Shown here one piece after another: positions 40,794 through 49,079 of a DNA stretch of 64,000 bases. A model generated the notes under the pieces. The model did no database searches, was not told the DNA's origin, and saw only the letters and a list, made by a program, of their open reading frames with translations. The DNA comes from Syntrophorhabdaceae bacterium (GTDB lineage Bacteria > Desulfobacterota > Syntrophorhabdia > Syntrophorhabdales > Syntrophorhabdaceae): positions 1 to 64,000 of the forward strand of contig DASXUJ010000127.1 of NCBI GenBank assembly GCA_036504895.1. The letters are read 5' to 3'. Position 1 is the first letter of the stretch. Every line of letters starts with the position of its first letter. The translations under genes and the position numbers were made by a program.

Positions 40794-41349
40794 AGGGAAA
40801 AAAGGACGGCTTTTTGTCGTGTCCGGGCCGTCCGGGGCGGGAAAGAGCTCGATTATAGAACGTTTCCTGAAAGAAGACGCACGTTCCCACTTCTCCATCT
40901 CCTATACGACGAGGCAGAAGAGGCCCCGCGAGGAGGACGGAAAAGATTACTACTTTATCGATCAGGCCCTTTTCCGGAAGATGGTTGAAGAAGAGTCTTT
41001 TCTTGAATGGGAGCAGGTGCATAGCCATTCCTACGGCACCCCGGCAAAAGAGGTGGGCGATACGCTCCGGCAGGGGCTCGACATGATTCTCGATATAGAC
41101 GTAAAAGGCGCTCTCCGGATCAAAGAGAAATGTCCTGAAGCATGCCTCGTCTTTGTGGAGCCCCCGTCAAAAGAAGAGCTGGTCAAGCGTTTATCCCTGC
41201 GGGGAGAGAAGGAACTGGAACTCAGGATGAAGAGGGTCGAAGAAGAGCTTGCACAAAAGCGATTCTTCCAATATACTATTGTTAATGATACCCTGGAGAA
41301 GGCTTACGAAGATTTCGTGGCCATCGTGGATGCAATGAGGAGGATGTAA
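40783..41349 (+). CDS. gmk: guanylate kinase
   Basis: 188 aa enzyme that phosphorylates GMP to GDP. P-loop GPSGAGKSS (14-22), GMP-binding TTRQKRPREEDGKDYYFI, EWEQVHSHSYGTPAKEV and DIDVKGALRIKEK. Full length. The stop TAA shares its last base with the rpoZ ATG. Confidence 0.96.
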   Translation: MSNKGKKGRLFVVSGPSGAGKSSIIERFLKEDARSHFSISYTTRQKRPREEDGKDYYFIDQALFRKMVEEESFLEWEQVHSHSYGTPAKEVGDTLRQGLDMILDIDVKGALRIKEKCPEACLVFVEPPSKEELVKRLSLRGEKELELRMKRVEEELAQKRFFQYTIVNDTLEKAYEDFVAIVDAMRRM

Positions 41350-41588
41350 TGGCGAGGATAACGGTTGAAGATTGCATGGAAACGGTGGAGAACAGGTTCG
41401 AGCTGGTCCACCTGTCTGCGAGACGGGCGAAACAACTGCTGAAGGGCGCCACGCCACTGGCAAAATCTTCAAACAAAGAAATAGTGACTGCCTTAAGGGA
41501 GATTGCCGACCACGCGGTCTACTTCGAGAAGAAAGAGTCTCTCGAGACGAAAGAAATACCTTATCAGCTTTCCAACTTTACCCCTTGA
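41349..41588 (+). CDS. rpoZ: RNA polymerase omega subunit
   Basis: 79 aa. MARITVEDCMETVENRFELV, ARRAKQLLKGA and KEIVTALREIA form the omega signature. Omega aids assembly of RNA polymerase by binding the beta' subunit and affects ppGpp response. Last gene of the operon. No strong terminator follows within 60 bp. Confidence 0.95.
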   Translation: MARITVEDCMETVENRFELVHLSARRAKQLLKGATPLAKSSNKEIVTALREIADHAVYFEKKESLETKEIPYQLSNFTP

Positions 41589-41670
41589 GCAACTGTATAC
41601 CATGCGGTCCCCTTCGGCGAGAACGAAAACGGCGTCGATCGGCCCCAGTCGCGGGGTAAAAAGTTTTCTC

Positions 41671-41699
41671 TTGTAATGCTTCACGTTATAGAGGATAAT
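41671..41699 (+). promoter_or_regulatory. candidate promoter upstream of the nitronate-monooxygenase-like gene
   Basis: TTGTAA (41671-41676), 17 bp, GATAAT (41694-41699). The resulting leader would be about 80-90 nt and would include AAGGAG at 41782-41787. Confidence 0.45.
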
Positions 41700-41786
41700 A
41701 TGGTGATTAATATTAACGCTATTCTCGTAAACCTGATCAGAGAACTACCCATCACTGGTCGTTTTATAGAAGAGTCAATTTAAGGA

Positions 41787-42917
41787 GTGTTCCCGCTGTC
41801 CGAATCCAAGAACCTGTTGCCGCCCCTTATAATAAAGGGGAAACGTATTAACTTACCTATCATTCAAGGAGGGATGGGGGTCGGTGTATCCCTGCACCCT
41901 CTCGCGTCAGCCGTAGCACGTGAAGGCGGAGTGGGCATCGTCTCCAGTGCAGCCCTCGACCGGATCGTCTCAAAAAGAACCGGTAAGAAACTATCCGTTT
42001 ATGACGCCGTCATGGAAGAGATGTCCCTTGCCCAGGCCGAAGGAGGCGTGACGGGCATCAATATCATGGTAGCCCTCGGAAGAGACTATAAAGACACCGT
42101 AATCGCGGCGATCGATGCCAAGGCGGATGTAATCATATCGGGCGGTGGATTGCCCATGAACCTGCCCGCCATCAAAGAGCCGAACGGCACCGCCCTTATT
42201 CCCATCGTCTCCTCGCCCAGGGCCCTGGAGTTGATTATCCGGAAATGGGAAAAGGCGTCGTACAGGCCTGATGCAGTGGTCCTGGAAGGACCTCTTGCGG
42301 GCGGCCACCTGGGTTTCAAATTCGAGCAGATAGACCTGGAATCGAACAAGCTCGAGAACCTGCTGCCCCCTGTAAAGGAAATTGCCTTAAAACATGGTGA
42401 TTTTCCCGTGATCGTGGCAGGAGGCATATTCACCCATGCAGACATCGTGAGATTCCTCCGTCTGGGCGCGGACGGGGTACAGATGGGGACCAAATTTCTC
42501 ACCACCGAGGAGTCGAGCGCGACCGACGAGTATAAACAGGCGGTCATCGATTCGGAAGAGGGGGATATCCTGGTGGCAAACCAGCCCGGGTCGCCATGCG
42601 GACTGCCCTTCAGGGTCCTCAAGGCTTCACCCATGTTCGTATCCTCCCTCGCACGAAGCAGAAAACCGAAATGCGATAAGGGATACGTGCTTTTCAAGGA
42701 CGCACAGGGCGTCTACAACCAATGTACCGCAAAAGAGGACAATGAGCTCTCCTTCTGCATCTGCAACGGCCTTCTTTCATCCGGCGGATACAATACGGAT
42801 ACCGAGGAGCCTCTCTACACCGCCGGCGCGATCGCGTGGAGGGTAAAGAAGAGGACGACCGCGAGGGCCGTCATGAGGGAGCTTGCCGGCTTCCCCGAAG
42901 AGGAAGAGAAGACCTAG
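41787..42917 (+). CDS. nitronate monooxygenase / FabK-like flavoprotein
   Basis: 376 aa FMN-binding TIM barrel. LPIIQGGMGVGVSLHPLASAVAREGGVGIVSS is seen as the N-terminal family block (in pieces PIIQGGMG, GGVGIVSS), then INIMVALG, VVLEGPLAGGHLGFK, VIVAGGIFTHADIVRFLRLG and GVQMGTKFLTTEES. A C-terminal tail with six cysteines (KPKCDKGYVLF, NQCTAKED, FCICNGLL) is present in a subset of the family and may bind metal. The start is uncertain: GTG 41787 lies inside AAGGAG, whereas CTG 41796 is at normal spacing. It ends in CTAG, shared with the convergent RND gene stop. The substrate is unknown; in anaerobes it may not oxidise nitronates. Confidence 0.82.
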   Translation: MFPLSESKNLLPPLIIKGKRINLPIIQGGMGVGVSLHPLASAVAREGGVGIVSSAALDRIVSKRTGKKLSVYDAVMEEMSLAQAEGGVTGINIMVALGRDYKDTVIAAIDAKADVIISGGGLPMNLPAIKEPNGTALIPIVSSPRALELIIRKWEKASYRPDAVVLEGPLAGGHLGFKFEQIDLESNKLENLLPPVKEIALKHGDFPVIVAGGIFTHADIVRFLRLGADGVQMGTKFLTTEESSATDEYKQAVIDSEEGDILVANQPGSPCGLPFRVLKASPMFVSSLARSRKPKCDKGYVLFKDAQGVYNQCTAKEDNELSFCICNGLLSSGGYNTDTEEPLYTAGAIAWRVKKRTTARAVMRELAGFPEEEEKT

Positions 42918-45900
42918 GCCTCTTTTTTCTTTCTGCCCACCCTTTCGCTCAACCTTTGTGTCGCCACGTAAAATACCGGGACAAAGGGGATCGCCAATAC
43001 CGTAGATGCAATCATACCCCCAAAGACTACAGTGCCTATCGCCTGCTGCCCCGCGGCTCCTGCACCGCTTGCGAACAGGAGAGGCACAACCCCCAGGATA
43101 AATGCAATGGAGGTCATCACAATAGGACGGAACCTCCGGCTCGTCGCTTCTATGGCGGCTTCCGCTGCCGACATGCCCTCTTTATGCAGGTCCCGTGCAA
43201 ATTCCACGATCAGAATAGCATTCTTGCTGGCAAGGGCGATCATGAGCACGAGCCCGATCTGGGTATAGAGATTGTTGTCAAACCCACGGACCATGAGCGC
43301 TATCAGGACGCCCACGAGGGCCATGGGCACGACGAGGATCACCGCAGCGGGCGAAGTCCAGCTTTCGTAGAGTGCGGCAAGCACCATAAACACGAGAGTG
43401 ACCGACAAGGCATAGATGAAGTACGCCTGGTTTCCCACCCTCTTCTCCTGGTAACTGGTGGCGGTCCAATCGAATCCGATGCCCCGGGCCACGGTCTCGG
43501 AGAGCCTGCGCTCCATGAGGCCGAGGGCCTCGCCGGAGCTGACGCCGGGCGCCGCATTTCCGAATATGGGAGCCGCGGGATAGAGGTTATATCGGGTGAT
43601 GAGCTCGGGTCCTGTGGTAAACTTTACATCGAGGAGGCTTCCGAGAGGGACCATATCGCCCTGGCTGTTTCTCGTGTAGAGACCCTTGATGTCCTCGGAC
43701 CTGATGCGATGCACGTCGCTCGCCTGAATATAGACCTGGTATACCTGATTAAATTTATTGAAAAGGTTGGCAAAAGATGAGCCGAGGTAGCCCCGCAGGG
43801 TTTCAAAGACATTGGTCAGGGGGACCTGAAGGGACCGTGTCTTTACGCGGTCTATGTCGAGAAAAAGTTGAGGACTCCTGGTATTGAAGGTGGAGGCGAT
43901 ACCCTGCAGGCTCGCCTCGGAGTTCGCCCTTTGGACCACGGCGTCCACCGCCTTCTGCAGCTCTTCGAGTCCCAGGTTTTTTCTGTCCTCCAGCATCATC
44001 TGGAAACCTCCCGATTGTCCGAGCCCGCGGATCGGAGGAGGGACGACCACAAACACGTCCGCCTCCTGAATTTTCGAGAGGTCACGGTTAAGGCCCGCGA
44101 TCAGCTTCTCCTGACTGAGCGCCCGGCCCCGCTTGGACCAGTCGTCATAAATAATGAAGGTGCTGTTGATGGTTGAGACATTGGCCGCATCCAGAAAAGA
44201 GTACCCTCCAATTGTAACCCAGCTTTTTATGCCGGGCGTATTCCCAAGTACTTTGCCTATCTTTTCCGCGACCTCACGGGATCTCGGCTGAGACGCGCCG
44301 TCAGGGAGGCGGGCGAAGAGGATGGCGTACCCCTGGTCTTCGGACGGTAAAAAACCCGTGGGCCGCGAGACGAACTGCCATCCTGCGATCGCAATGATAA
44401 TGAAGAAGACGATGACCATGATATTGCTCCTCATTACCATCCACCGGACGAGACTCATATACGGTTGCTTCGCTTTGTCATAGATCCTGTTAAACCCCCG
44501 GTAAAACCTGTTCGGCTCCTTCGTCCGGGGTTTGAGCCACAGGGCGCACTGGGTCGGTTTCAAGGTGAGGGCATTCATTGCGCTGATTATCGAAGTGGCG
44601 GCGATCACCAGGGCAAATTGGCGGAAGATGAGACCCGTAATGCCGGGCAGAAATGCCGCGGGCAGGAAGACCGCGGTAAGGGCCGCGGTGATGCCCATGA
44701 CCGGCCCCGTCAGTTCGCTCATCGCCTTTATCGCAGCCTCCTTGGGCGTCAATCCTTTGTCGATATAATAGGCGCTGTTCTCGACGATTACGATGGCATC
44801 GTCGACCACGATGCCTATGGAGAGGACCAGGGCAAAAAGGGTCATGAGGTTGATGGTGAAACCGAGGGCGACCATGGCCCCGAAGGCCCCAATGATCGTG
44901 ACGGGAACCGTGGTGGCGGGAACGAGGAGGGCGCGGAAGCTCTGGAGAAAGACCATGATGACCAGGAGCACGAGAACGGCTGCGATGAACAGGGTTTCAT
45001 AAACCTTGGAGATGGACTCCCGCACGAATGTGGTGGTGTCGTAGCGGATCGTGTACTTGAGGCCCTCCGGGAATTCCTTGCTCATTTCCGCCACCGCCTT
45101 GTATACCTGGTCGGCCACTGCAATGGAATTCGCATCGGGCAGGGCAAATACGACTACCTGGGCGGAGCGCAGCGGCCCTATGTTCGCAAAATTCGAGAAA
45201 GACTGCTGGCTGAGGTCAATACGGGATACGTCCTTGAGCCTCACTACGCGAGCCGCCTGATCGGCGTCGCTTTTCAGCACGATATTCTCGAATTGAGTCA
45301 CATCGGAAAGGCGTCCCAAGCTGTTGATCGTGAACTGGTGGGCCTGACCCTGGGGTACGGGAGGCGCGCCGAGCTGTCCCGTCACGACCTGCACGTTCTG
45401 ATCCCTGATCACTGCCAGCACGTCAGTGGTGGTAAGGCCGAACTCTTTAAGCCTGTTCGGGTCAAGCCATACGCGCATACTGTAGGGACCCGCGCCGAAG
45501 ACCCGCGCCTGGCCCACTCCGGGTAGCCGGGCGAGGGGATATTGCATATTGATGATCCCGTAATTCGAGAGAAAGGCTTCGTCAAAACGGTTATCATCTG
45601 AATAGAGGCTTACCACAAGGAGAATATTGGTCGAAACTTTCCTCACCGTGACCCCCTGGGTAGTAGCGTCGCCGGGAAGCTGCGCCAGGGCCCCGTTCAC
45701 CTGGTTCTGAACCAGGGCAAGGGATTTATCGAGATCGGTGCCCACGTCGAATGTAATGGTCAGGGCATAAGAGCCGTCGCTCCCGCTGGTGGAAGACATG
45801 TAAATGGATCGCTCGACGCCGTTTACCGCCTGTTCTATGGGTACGCCTATCGTATCGGCCACCACCGAGGCAGCAGCCCCGGGATATCGGGAGATTACCT

Positions 45901-46033
45901 GGATGGTGGGAGGCACGATGGGGGGATACTGTTCCACGGCCAGGTAATAATAGCTCACCAGACCCACGATCACCGTCACCGCGGCGAGGACATTCGCAAG
46001 AATCGGACGCTCGATAAAGAAAGTGGAGATCAT
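42914..46033 (-). CDS. RND multidrug efflux pump, inner-membrane transporter
   Basis: 1039 aa of the HAE1 (AcrB/MexF) family. MISTFFIERPILANVLAAVTV starts the first membrane helix (about 10-30). The two large periplasmic loops follow TM1 and TM7, and the proton-relay aspartates appear in GIVVDDAIVIVEN in TM4. Further motifs are FLPAAFLPGITGLIFRQF and the C-terminal LVLMIALASKNAILIVEFA and PIVMTSIAFILGVVPLL. It exports hydrophobic or amphiphilic drugs using the proton gradient. ATG 46033 overlaps the membrane-fusion gene as ATGA. An upstream frame to 46120 adds 29 unlikely residues. Confidence 0.95.
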   Translation of the reverse strand: MISTFFIERPILANVLAAVTVIVGLVSYYYLAVEQYPPIVPPTIQVISRYPGAAASVVADTIGVPIEQAVNGVERSIYMSSTSGSDGSYALTITFDVGTDLDKSLALVQNQVNGALAQLPGDATTQGVTVRKVSTNILLVVSLYSDDNRFDEAFLSNYGIINMQYPLARLPGVGQARVFGAGPYSMRVWLDPNRLKEFGLTTTDVLAVIRDQNVQVVTGQLGAPPVPQGQAHQFTINSLGRLSDVTQFENIVLKSDADQAARVVRLKDVSRIDLSQQSFSNFANIGPLRSAQVVVFALPDANSIAVADQVYKAVAEMSKEFPEGLKYTIRYDTTTFVRESISKVYETLFIAAVLVLLVIMVFLQSFRALLVPATTVPVTIIGAFGAMVALGFTINLMTLFALVLSIGIVVDDAIVIVENSAYYIDKGLTPKEAAIKAMSELTGPVMGITAALTAVFLPAAFLPGITGLIFRQFALVIAATSIISAMNALTLKPTQCALWLKPRTKEPNRFYRGFNRIYDKAKQPYMSLVRWMVMRSNIMVIVFFIIIAIAGWQFVSRPTGFLPSEDQGYAILFARLPDGASQPRSREVAEKIGKVLGNTPGIKSWVTIGGYSFLDAANVSTINSTFIIYDDWSKRGRALSQEKLIAGLNRDLSKIQEADVFVVVPPPIRGLGQSGGFQMMLEDRKNLGLEELQKAVDAVVQRANSEASLQGIASTFNTRSPQLFLDIDRVKTRSLQVPLTNVFETLRGYLGSSFANLFNKFNQVYQVYIQASDVHRIRSEDIKGLYTRNSQGDMVPLGSLLDVKFTTGPELITRYNLYPAAPIFGNAAPGVSSGEALGLMERRLSETVARGIGFDWTATSYQEKRVGNQAYFIYALSVTLVFMVLAALYESWTSPAAVILVVPMALVGVLIALMVRGFDNNLYTQIGLVLMIALASKNAILIVEFARDLHKEGMSAAEAAIEATSRRFRPIVMTSIAFILGVVPLLFASGAGAAGQQAIGTVVFGGMIASTVLAIPFVPVFYVATQRLSERVGRKKKEA

Positions 46034-47202
46034 GAAGAAGCCTTTTGCCCGGAATCCGTCTGCTCGGGGGTCACATGCCTTCCGGGGATCGCCTTTTGAG
46101 TGCCTCTCACCACCACCCATTCTTTCCCGGAGAGGCCCTGTTCCACCACCCGCATTGTGCCCACGGCAGGACCTCTTTTGACTGCCACGCGATTCACCAC
46201 GTTCCGGGCCCCCACCACAAGCACAAAGGCGCCCTGCTGGTCATTCCCCATTGCTTCTTCGGGCACGAGCAAGGCGTCGATCTCCCTGACCGGTATTTTG
46301 AGACGGCCATAGAGACCGGGTAGTATTTGCGCGCTCTTGTTTCCGAAAACGGCCCGCAGCAATAAGGTCCCGCTCGTAGGCGTAAGGCTGATCGACGCAA
46401 AGTCAAGCCTCCCCTCGTGGGGATAGCCCGTCTCCTCCGGAAGGCCCAGGTATACGGGCCACGTTCTTGAGCGGGTCTGCCCCGGAGACCAGCGGGCCTC
46501 CCTCATAAGCTTCGCAAGGTTCCCATCGCTAATGGTAAAGTAGGCATACATGGGGTCTGTCTGATTAAGGGCGGCAAGCACGGTATTTTCTCCGGCGCCT
46601 ACAAGGTTGCCCGGGTCTTTGAGCCTCCTGTCGACGCGCCCGTCAAAGGGGGCCCTCACCTCCGTGTATGCGAGATCGAGCCTCGCCAGGTCCCGTTTTG
46701 CCTCGGCTGCGATAAGATTTGCCCTGGCCAGGTCCCGTTGGTAACGCCAGTTGTCCACGTCCTGCTGGGAAGCGCCTTTTTCCAAAAACAATGCGGAATA
46801 GCGGAGAAACTGGCTCTCCCCGTATTCAAGCTGGGCCCTGTACTGGAGGATCGCGGCCTCTGCCTGTTCCAGGTTCGCCCGGTACGTATTCTGCTGGATA
46901 AGGAAGAGGAGCTGATTCTTCTTCACCGGTTGCCCGTCCTGGAAGAATACCTTCTCCAGATATCCGGCCACCCGCGCCTGAAGTTGTACGGTCATCACCG
47001 CCTGGGTGGTGCCCGTAAGCTCCAGATAATCGGTGACCCGCCTCTTTTCGGGGAGGGCCACGCTCACGCTGGGCGGGGGAGGCGGCGGTGGCGCCTTCTT
47101 CCGACACCCGGGGAGGGAAGGTATGAAAAGAATAGATGCAATAATCCAGATGAGGGTCAATCTTGCGTGGGACCAGGGGGACTTTGGGTATGTCATGGTC
47201 AT
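46030..47202 (-). CDS. RND efflux periplasmic adaptor (membrane fusion protein)
   Basis: 390 aa. Lipoprotein signal with lipobox LPGC at about 30-33, followed by a run of seven prolines. Then come the lipoyl half (LQARVAGYLEKVFFQDGQPVKKNQLLF), coiled-coil hairpin (EAAILQYRAQLEYG...), second lipoyl half (YTEVRAPFDGRVDRR) and beta-barrel/MPD domains (PGLYGRLKIPVREIDALLVP). It bridges the pump and the outer-membrane channel. Encoded between the channel and pump genes in one operon. Confidence 0.94.
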   Translation of the reverse strand: MTMTYPKSPWSHARLTLIWIIASILFIPSLPGCRKKAPPPPPPPSVSVALPEKRRVTDYLELTGTTQAVMTVQLQARVAGYLEKVFFQDGQPVKKNQLLFLIQQNTYRANLEQAEAAILQYRAQLEYGESQFLRYSALFLEKGASQQDVDNWRYQRDLARANLIAAEAKRDLARLDLAYTEVRAPFDGRVDRRLKDPGNLVGAGENTVLAALNQTDPMYAYFTISDGNLAKLMREARWSPGQTRSRTWPVYLGLPEETGYPHEGRLDFASISLTPTSGTLLLRAVFGNKSAQILPGLYGRLKIPVREIDALLVPEEAMGNDQQGAFVLVVGARNVVNRVAVKRGPAVGTMRVVEQGLSGKEWVVVRGTQKAIPGRHVTPEQTDSGQKASS

Positions 47203-47238
47203 ATATCCGCTCTCTCTCTTTTCCAGCCGGTTGTCTTT

Positions 47239-48810
47239 TTACCAGTCAGGTGCGCGGATGAGGCGCCGCTTCTCTTCCCCCGTCCCGGGAATATGGGCCG
47301 GGGGGTCGAGGAGATTACCCCAGTTCGTACGCTGCGCCATAGCCCTCTTTATTTCGTCCGGGACAAGGTCCCGCTCTTCCCTTATCTCCCAGCCTCCCCC
47401 CAGTGCCCGATAGACAGACACCAGGCCGGTGGCGATGTTGCCTACGGTGACGGCAAGGTTATCCTGCTCCGTGAGAAGGTTCTGCTCCGCCACCAGCACC
47501 ACGGTAAAATCGACGGTACCGGCGACGTACTGTGCCTTTGCAAGCTGAAAGGACCGTTTTCCTGCCTGGACGCTCTCGGATAAAAGGACGGCCCTGTCCT
47601 GAGACCGGAGAAAGACTGCCAGTCCGTCCTCGACTTCCTGCTGGGCTTTAAGGACCGCTGCCTGATACGAGATCAGAAGCTGTTGGAGTCTCGCATCCTG
47701 TACCCGCACCTGGTTGCTGATCCTGCCGTAATTGAGTACGTTCCAGGAGAAGGCGGGACCTGCCGTGTATTCCCGGCTTCCCAACCTGAATATATTCCTT
47801 AGCTGCGAATCTCCGACATCCGTTGAAAGAAACCCGAAGAAGCCGGTCAGGGAAAAGGAGGGATAGAGGTCCCCCTTTGCTGCGCCGATTAATGCAGATT
47901 GCGATCTCGCCTGAAACTCCGCGCTTCTTATGTCGGGGCGGCGGCGAAGGAGGTCGGCAGGTATGCCCACCGCCACCCTGGCAGGAGGCGCGGGAATCCC
48001 GGACTCACCGGAAAGCATCTCCCTAAGGGGGTTCGGAGGAATCCCCAGGAGCACGCTCAGGCCATTCTTGGTCTGCCTGAGCAGGCTTTCGAGAGGAGGT
48101 ACGGTCGCCTTCGTGTCGGTGAGAAATGCCCTCGCCTGCTCCACGTCTCTCGCGGAGGCGGTGCCCAGCCTGAAGCGGGCCTCCGCAATTTTTAGAATTT
48201 CAGCCTGGGCTTCCACATTCTGCCGTGCGATGAGAATTCTTTTTTCCAGGGTGCGGATAAGGATGTAGCTATTCGCCACGTCGGCAGTAAGGCTCACCAG
48301 GGCATTGTCATAATCGGCGACGGTCGCGATCCACGCCGCGTCGGCCGATTCTATGTACCTCCTGAGCCTCCCCCAGAAATCGAGCTCCCAGCTCACCGCG
48401 AGAGTGCTCTCCGCCTGATCGTACCTCAGGGTATTCACGATCCCCCCGGCTATGGAATTCTCACTTACCCGGTTATGCTGGACATAGCCTGAGATCGTTT
48501 GGCTCTGAGGATAAAGGCCCCCCACCGCGATACCCAACCGGGCGCGCGCCTCCAGCACCCTGACCCCCGCAATCGCGAGAGAAGGGTTCTGCCGGTATGC
48601 GGCTTCAATCAGCCGCTCAAGGACGGGGTCGTTAAACCCGCGCCACCACATGAGGAAGCCTTGGTCGCCGGTCGTCACGCGCGTATCGCCCGACTCGATC
48701 CAGCCCGTTGACAGCTGAACCTCGGGCCGCACGAAATCGGGGCCCACTTTCGCGCATCCCAAGGTCATACCCGTAATAAAGGTCAGAAGGATGAGGATCA
48801 CGTATGCCAC
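47239..48810 (-). CDS. RND efflux outer-membrane channel (NodT/OprM family lipoprotein)
   Basis: 523 aa. Lipobox TLGC around residues 16-19, then KVGPDFVRPEV, two outer-membrane-efflux domains with long helices (AYRQNPSLAIAGVRVLEAR; VPLESLLRQTKNGLSVLLG), GIPADLLRRRPDIRSAEFQAR and a second helical repeat. GTG start at 48810 with GGGAG upstream. Gene order channel-adaptor-pump on the minus strand. The upstream 269 bp are shared with the divergent hcp control region. Confidence 0.93.
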   Translation of the reverse strand: MAYVILILLTFITGMTLGCAKVGPDFVRPEVQLSTGWIESGDTRVTTGDQGFLMWWRGFNDPVLERLIEAAYRQNPSLAIAGVRVLEARARLGIAVGGLYPQSQTISGYVQHNRVSENSIAGGIVNTLRYDQAESTLAVSWELDFWGRLRRYIESADAAWIATVADYDNALVSLTADVANSYILIRTLEKRILIARQNVEAQAEILKIAEARFRLGTASARDVEQARAFLTDTKATVPPLESLLRQTKNGLSVLLGIPPNPLREMLSGESGIPAPPARVAVGIPADLLRRRPDIRSAEFQARSQSALIGAAKGDLYPSFSLTGFFGFLSTDVGDSQLRNIFRLGSREYTAGPAFSWNVLNYGRISNQVRVQDARLQQLLISYQAAVLKAQQEVEDGLAVFLRSQDRAVLLSESVQAGKRSFQLAKAQYVAGTVDFTVVLVAEQNLLTEQDNLAVTVGNIATGLVSVYRALGGGWEIREERDLVPDEIKRAMAQRTNWGNLLDPPAHIPGTGEEKRRLIRAPDW

Positions 48811-48986
48811 ACCGAAAGTCTCCCATGGCCGGTTTCGCGGCTCCGATTCATGAATTCCGTGCTTATGCGGGGCCCATGAATTATATATAGGAACAGCCTT
48901 TCAAGGTGTCAACCGAGAGGAAAGGCCCTTTGGAAGCCCATGGGTGACGGATTGGCGGGACGGAACATGTTTTTATTCCGCTTTTT

Positions 48987-49000
48987 TTGATCTAAGTCAA
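48987..49000. promoter_or_regulatory. HcpR/FNR-type operator upstream of hcp
   Basis: TTGATCTAAGTCAA matches the Crp/FNR-family pattern TTGA(C/T)-N4-GTCAA. Its centre lies about 41 bp before the start point implied by TATTAT at 49025-49030, the usual place for activation. In Deltaproteobacteria hcp is commonly controlled by HcpR through such sites. Confidence 0.75.
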
Positions 49001-49079
49001 AGAAACACGTACGTACCATGGTTATATTATCTTCATAGCAACTGATTGAAAGACCACAACCTATCCCAAGGAGGAGACT

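Noticed and set aside
41700-41783. 27-codon frame with AGAGGAT upstream, ending at TAAGGAG
   Set aside because: Too short, no recognisable sequence, and a plausible -10 box sits right before its ATG, so it would not be translated; mentioned only as a possible leader.
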